Origin: an uncultured Eubacteriales bacterium
GTDB lineage: Bacteria > Bacillota > Clostridia > Oscillospirales > Butyricicoccaceae
Direction of reading: 5' to 3'
Assembly: GCA_910586105.1 (NCBI GenBank)
Contig: CAJUGU010000016.1
Location: 1-42,786, forward strand
DNA length: 42,786 bases
Made by a program: the position numbers and the translations under genes. Below are positions 39,585-42,786 of the stretch, one piece after another (position 1 is the stretch's first letter; every line of letters starts with the position of its first letter). Under the pieces are notes generated by a model. The model was not told the DNA's origin and searched no databases. It saw only the letters and a program-made list of their open reading frames with translations.

Positions 39585-40526
39585 TTGGGATTTTTTGAAA
39601 AGATCAAACAGGGGCTGAAAAAGACGACGGCAGCCGTTACGCAGTCGATTGAGGACATTGCGGCGTCGTTTGTCGAAGTCGACGACGATATGCTTGAAGA
39701 ACTGGAAGAAGCGCTCATCATGGCCGACCTGGGCGCGCCGGTGGCGGCGCGGGCGACCGAAGCGCTGCGCAAGACCGCGCAGCACAGCCGTATTGAAAGC
39801 GGCATTGCGCTGCGGTGCCTGCTCAAAGACGTGCTGACTGATATGATGCTCGAAGATATTCAGATCGACATTTCGCAGACGCCTGCGGTTATATTGGTGA
39901 TCGGGGTGAACGGGGTCGGCAAAACAACGTCGATCGGCAAGCTCGCCGCACGGTATGTGCAGGAGGGGCGCCGCGTCATGCTGGCGGCGGCGGACACCTT
40001 CCGCGCGGCGGCGGCGGATCAGTTGGAGATCTGGGCCAAACGTGCGGGGGCGGATATTGTCCGGCACGGCGAAGGCGCGGACCCGGCGGCGGTGGTTTTC
40101 GACGCGGTCGCGGCGGCAAAGGCGCGGGAATGCGATATCATTATTATTGATACCGCCGGACGGCTGCACAACAAACAAAACCTGATGAACGAGCTCAATA
40201 AGATCGACCGCATCCTGACGCGCGAACTGCCGGGCTCCTCGCGGGAAACGCTGCTGGTGCTCGACGCGACGACCGGCCAGAACGCCGTCCATCAGGCGGA
40301 GGAGTTCAACAAGGCGGCGTCGCTGACCGGCATCATCCTGACCAAGCTGGACGGCACGGCGAAGGGCGGCATTGTGATTGCGATCTCGGCGGGGCTGGGC
40401 GTCCCGGTCAAGCTGGTGGGCGTTGGCGAAGGGCTGGACGACCTGATGGATTTCAACCGGTCGGCGTTTTTGGAGGCGATCCTGCCCGACTTTGACGATA
40501 TGTTGGAACGGAGGGGAGGCTCCTGA
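39585..40526 (+). CDS. ftsY: Signal recognition particle receptor FtsY
   Basis: The 313-residue protein is best started at TTG 39,585, seven bases after AAGGAGG at 39,571-39,577; it then begins MGFFEKIKQGLKKTT, the usual FtsY start. ATG 39,537 and the GTG at 39,513 are in frame but lack a site. FtsY is the membrane receptor that docks ribosome-SRP complexes. The NG domain has G1 GVNGVGKTT (107-115), AADTFRAAAADQLE, DTAGR and TKLDG. The acidic A domain is nearly absent, as in many Firmicutes. The next gene overlaps the stop by TGATG. Confidence 0.95.
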   Translation: MGFFEKIKQGLKKTTAAVTQSIEDIAASFVEVDDDMLEELEEALIMADLGAPVAARATEALRKTAQHSRIESGIALRCLLKDVLTDMMLEDIQIDISQTPAVILVIGVNGVGKTTSIGKLAARYVQEGRRVMLAAADTFRAAAADQLEIWAKRAGADIVRHGEGADPAAVVFDAVAAAKARECDIIIIDTAGRLHNKQNLMNELNKIDRILTRELPGSSRETLLVLDATTGQNAVHQAEEFNKAASLTGIILTKLDGTAKGGIVIAISAGLGVPVKLVGVGEGLDDLMDFNRSAFLEAILPDFDDMLERRGGS

Positions 40527-41260
40527 TGGCAAGGCCGGATTTGCGGAGGAATGATGAAATGCGCCGGGTGAAGATCATCGCCGGCTACACCATGCACGCG
40601 GAGGGCTCGGTGCTGATTGAGGTCGGCAACACCCGGGTGCTGTGCAACGCGACGGTCGAAGACCGCGTGCCGCCATTCCTGGCGGGGCGGGGGCTCGGCT
40701 GGGTGACGGCGGAATATGCGATGTTGCCGCGGGCGACGAATACCCGGTCGCCGCGCGATATTTCCAAGCTGAAGCTCAACGGCCGCAGCGCCGAGATCCA
40801 GCGATTGATCGGGCGCTCGCTGCGCGCGGTGGTCGACCGGAAGGCGCTTGGGGAGCGGCAGGTCATCGTCGACTGCGACGTTTTGCAGGCGGACGGCGGC
40901 ACGCGCTGCGCCTCGATCACGGGCGGATATGTCGCGTTGTGGCTGGCATGCCAGTCGCTGGTCGAGCGGGGGGCCGTCAAGCGGATGCCCCTGACCGGGC
41001 AGGTCGCGGCGGTTTCCGCGGGGATCTTTGGCGGCGAGCCGGTGCTCGATTTGTGTTATGAGGAAGACTCGGCGGCGGATGTTGACTGCAACATTGTTAT
41101 GACCGGGACGGGCGAATTCGTCGAGCTGCAAGGCACGGGCGAAGAGCGGCCCTTCACCCGGGAAGAGCTGACCCGGCTGCTGTCGCTGGGGAAAAAGGGC
41201 GTGGCAAAGCTGTGCCGCGAACAGAGAAAGGCGGTGGGCGACGCATGGAATTTGTCGTAG
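40526..41260 (+). CDS. rph: Ribonuclease PH
   Basis: The 244-residue protein starts at ATG 40,526, overlapping the ftsY stop, behind GGGGAGG. RNase PH is a phosphorolytic 3'-5' exonuclease that trims tRNA ends. The N-terminal MARPDLRRNDEMR, GWVTAEYAMLPRATNTRSPR (about 69-88) and DCDVLQADGGTRCASITGG are the family's substrate and phosphate-binding segments. Length is normal (about 240). It overlaps rdgB by 16 bases, a pairing seen in many Firmicutes where the two genes are adjacent or fused. Confidence 0.95.
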   Translation: MARPDLRRNDEMRRVKIIAGYTMHAEGSVLIEVGNTRVLCNATVEDRVPPFLAGRGLGWVTAEYAMLPRATNTRSPRDISKLKLNGRSAEIQRLIGRSLRAVVDRKALGERQVIVDCDVLQADGGTRCASITGGYVALWLACQSLVERGAVKRMPLTGQVAAVSAGIFGGEPVLDLCYEEDSAADVDCNIVMTGTGEFVELQGTGEERPFTREELTRLLSLGKKGVAKLCREQRKAVGDAWNLS

Positions 41261-41832
41261 CATCCCATAACCCAAAGAAGCTGCGGGAGATGGAAGCGAT
41301 CCTGGGGGCGCTGGGCATTTCGTTCGCCCCGCTTCCGGAGGGCGCGCCGGAGCCGGAGGAGAATGGCCTGAGCTTCGAGGAAAACGCGCGGATCAAGGCG
41401 CGGGCGGCATGCGGCTTCACGGGGAAGCCTGCGATCGCCGACGATTCCGGGCTTTGCGTGGACGCGCTGGACGGCGCGCCGGGGATCTATTCGGCGCGGT
41501 ACTGCGAGGGGACAGACGAGGATCGGAACGCGTTCCTGCTCCGGCAGATGGAAGGCGTTCCGGACGGGCGGCGGCAGGCGCGGTTTGTCAGCGCGATCGC
41601 GGCCGCGTTCCCGAACGGCGACGAGCTGACGGTGCGCGGCGAATGCCCGGGCGAGATCCTGCGCGGGGCGCAGGGCGCGGGCGGCTTTGGCTACGATCCG
41701 TTGTTCTGGGATGCGGCGCACGGCTGCACCTTCGCGCAGCTGCCCGCCGAGGTCAAGGACCGGATCTCGCACCGGGCGCGGGCGCTGCAAAAAATGAAAC
41801 AGGCGTTAGGAGAATATTATGCTGAACAGTAA
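41245..41832 (+). CDS. rdgB: Non-canonical purine NTP pyrophosphatase (RdgB/HAM1)
   Basis: The 195-residue protein starts at ATG 41,245 inside the end of rph; the frame is open further upstream but MEFVVASHNPKK is the standard start. It hydrolyses ITP, dITP and XTP to the monophosphates, which keeps damaged purines out of nucleic acids. SHNPKKLREME (7-17), EENARIKA (46-53), ADDSGLCVDAL (65-75) and GGFGYDPLF are the conserved motifs. The ribosome site is weak, so translation is probably coupled to rph. It overlaps yhbY by 14 bases. Confidence 0.95.
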   Translation: MEFVVASHNPKKLREMEAILGALGISFAPLPEGAPEPEENGLSFEENARIKARAACGFTGKPAIADDSGLCVDALDGAPGIYSARYCEGTDEDRNAFLLRQMEGVPDGRRQARFVSAIAAAFPNGDELTVRGECPGEILRGAQGAGGFGYDPLFWDAAHGCTFAQLPAEVKDRISHRARALQKMKQALGEYYAEQ

Positions 41833-42118
41833 ACAGAGGGCGCAGCTGCGCGGGCTGGCGAACACGTTGCCGGTGACGCTGCACGTCGGCAAGGAGGGCG
41901 TGACCGAAGGGGTTGTCCGCCAGCTGGAAGAGCTGTTGGAAAGCCATGAGCTGGTGAAGGGCAAGGTGCTGGAAAGCGCGCTTGCGACGCCGGGCACGGT
42001 GGCGGAGGCGCTCTGCGAGGAGACGAAGGCGGAGCCGGTGCAGTGCATCGGTACGAAGTTTATCCTGTACCGGCAGGCGCGCGAGCCGGACAAACGTCGG
42101 ATCGTGCTGGTGAAATGA
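41819..42118 (+). CDS. yhbY: YhbY-type RNA-binding protein (CRM domain)
   Basis: The 99-residue protein starts at ATG 41,819, eight bases after TTAGGAG. It is a single CRM (CRS1-YhbY) domain with LRGLANTLPVTLHVGKEG (10-27), HELVKGKVL and IGTKFILYR near the end. YhbY associates with pre-50S ribosomal particles. The gene overlaps rdgB by 14 bases and nadD by ATGA, so it is part of one translationally coupled run. Confidence 0.93.
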   Translation: MLNSKQRAQLRGLANTLPVTLHVGKEGVTEGVVRQLEELLESHELVKGKVLESALATPGTVAEALCEETKAEPVQCIGTKFILYRQAREPDKRRIVLVK

Positions 42119-42708
42119 CGCGGCTGGGGCTGATGGGCGGGACGTTCAACCCGCCGCACCGGGGGCATCTGCACGCGGCGCAGTGCGCGCGGGAGGACCT
42201 GCGGCTGGATCGGGTATTGTTCATCCCGACCAACCTGCCGCCGCACAAAAAGCTGCCGGAAGGTTCGGCGACGACGGCGCAGCGCTGTGAGATGGTGCGG
42301 CTGTTGACGGCGGGCTGCGGCTGGGCGGAGCTGTCGACGGTCGAGGTCGACCGGGGCGGGGCGAGCTATACGGTCGACACGCTGCGGCAGCTGAGCGCGC
42401 CCGATCGGGAACTGTTCCTGATCCTGGGCACGGATATGCTGCTGACGCTTGACACGGGCTGGCGCGAGCCGGAGGAGATCTGCCGGCTGTGTACGCTGGC
42501 GGCGTATGCGCGGGAGGCGGACGAGGACGCGCTGCTTGCGGAAAAGAAGGCGTCGATCGAGCAAAAATACGGCGCGCGGATCTGCCTGATCCGGCACGAA
42601 CCGTTCCCGGTCTCCTCGACCGAGCTGCGGGGCGGGGGGGATCTTGACCGGCTGACGACGCCGGCGGTCGCGGCGTACATCCGCAGTCATAAGCTGTACG
42701 GCCGCTGA
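42115..42708 (+). CDS. nadD: Nicotinate-nucleotide adenylyltransferase
   Basis: The 197-residue protein starts at ATG 42,115, overlapping the yhbY stop by ATGA; the longer open frame upstream is inside yhbY. NadD joins nicotinate mononucleotide with ATP to give deamido-NAD in NAD synthesis. GGTFNPPHRGHL (8-19) is the nucleotidyltransferase HxGH-type motif and the PVSSTELR segment near 165 is the ISSTxIR motif. In Firmicutes yqeK and rsfS usually follow; they would be beyond the window. Confidence 0.95.
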   Translation: MTRLGLMGGTFNPPHRGHLHAAQCAREDLRLDRVLFIPTNLPPHKKLPEGSATTAQRCEMVRLLTAGCGWAELSTVEVDRGGASYTVDTLRQLSAPDRELFLILGTDMLLTLDTGWREPEEICRLCTLAAYAREADEDALLAEKKASIEQKYGARICLIRHEPFPVSSTELRGGGDLDRLTTPAVAAYIRSHKLYGR

Positions 42709-42786
42709 GCGTGTGGGCGGCTCCCGTTCGCTTCGCCTGCGCGGCGGGCGGTCCTGCGCGGACGGCGCCAGAGGGGCGAGCCCCTC
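42709..42786. other. GC-rich non-coding end with hairpin
   Basis: No gene is seen after nadD. GAGGGGC-GA-GCCCCTC (42,771-42,786) is a short-loop palindrome cut by the window edge. It may belong to a terminator or to the same kind of hairpin-rich intergenic element found near 27,950. Confidence 0.35.

Noticed and set aside
1..42786. CRISPR arrays, tRNA, rRNA or insertion sequences
   Set aside because: No regularly spaced repeats, tRNA-like cloverleaf, rRNA sequence or transposase was recognised anywhere in the window.

Overview
The window looks like part of a GC-rich chromosome of a Clostridia-class Firmicute, most likely an Oscillospiraceae-type gut bacterium, interrupted by an AT-richer phage block. 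The Firmicute signs are strong AAGGAGG-type ribosome binding sites, GTG and TTG starts (ftsY starts with TTG), consensus sigma-A promoters with 17-base spacers, and the smc-ftsY-rph-rdgB-yhbY-nadD order. Genus cannot be fixed from sequence alone.

Region 1 (1-20,067, + strand) is a siphophage structural module: a ClpP-like protease, a PhoH-like ATPase, a small protein in the usual tail-chaperone slot, an HK97-gp10-like protein, a giant 2,739-residue tape measure protein, distal tail protein, a 1,159-residue tail-associated protein, and nine small tail, fibre or accessory proteins. No capsid, packaging, lysis, integrase or repressor gene is inside the window. The phage block stops abruptly at about 20,070, where base composition and codon use change to those of the host.

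Region 2 (20,189-25,198) holds a GPH-family sugar/cation symporter followed by a cytoplasmic tandem-domain CE1-like esterase, which together suggest uptake and de-esterification of plant oligosaccharides. Two unrecognised genes follow, closed by a bidirectional terminator.

Region 3 (25,320-33,789) is the most interesting part. serC-serA (L-serine synthesis) lie on the minus strand behind a consensus promoter and a structured leader of about 166 nt. Beyond an unrecognised internally duplicated protein, a + strand operon encodes a VanG-type D-Ala-D-Ser ligase, a VanXY-type D,D-peptidase and a VanT-type membrane serine racemase. This is a complete D-serine branch of peptidoglycan precursor synthesis without vanR/vanS, vanW or vanY nearby. 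The racemase carries Asn where alanine racemases have Tyr, as in VanT. The vanG leader carries a terminator-like hairpin and a perfect palindrome.

Region 4 (33,878-42,786) has a membrane-anchored polysaccharide deacetylase with its own promoter, then smc with a consensus promoter and a 5' UTR hairpin, a Uma2-type nuclease gene between smc and ftsY, then ftsY, rph, rdgB, yhbY and nadD with overlapping or touching genes. The window ends in a GC-rich hairpin.

Intergenic regions are rich in hairpins, including an array of four back-to-back stem-loops at 27,951-28,021 that may be a repetitive element.
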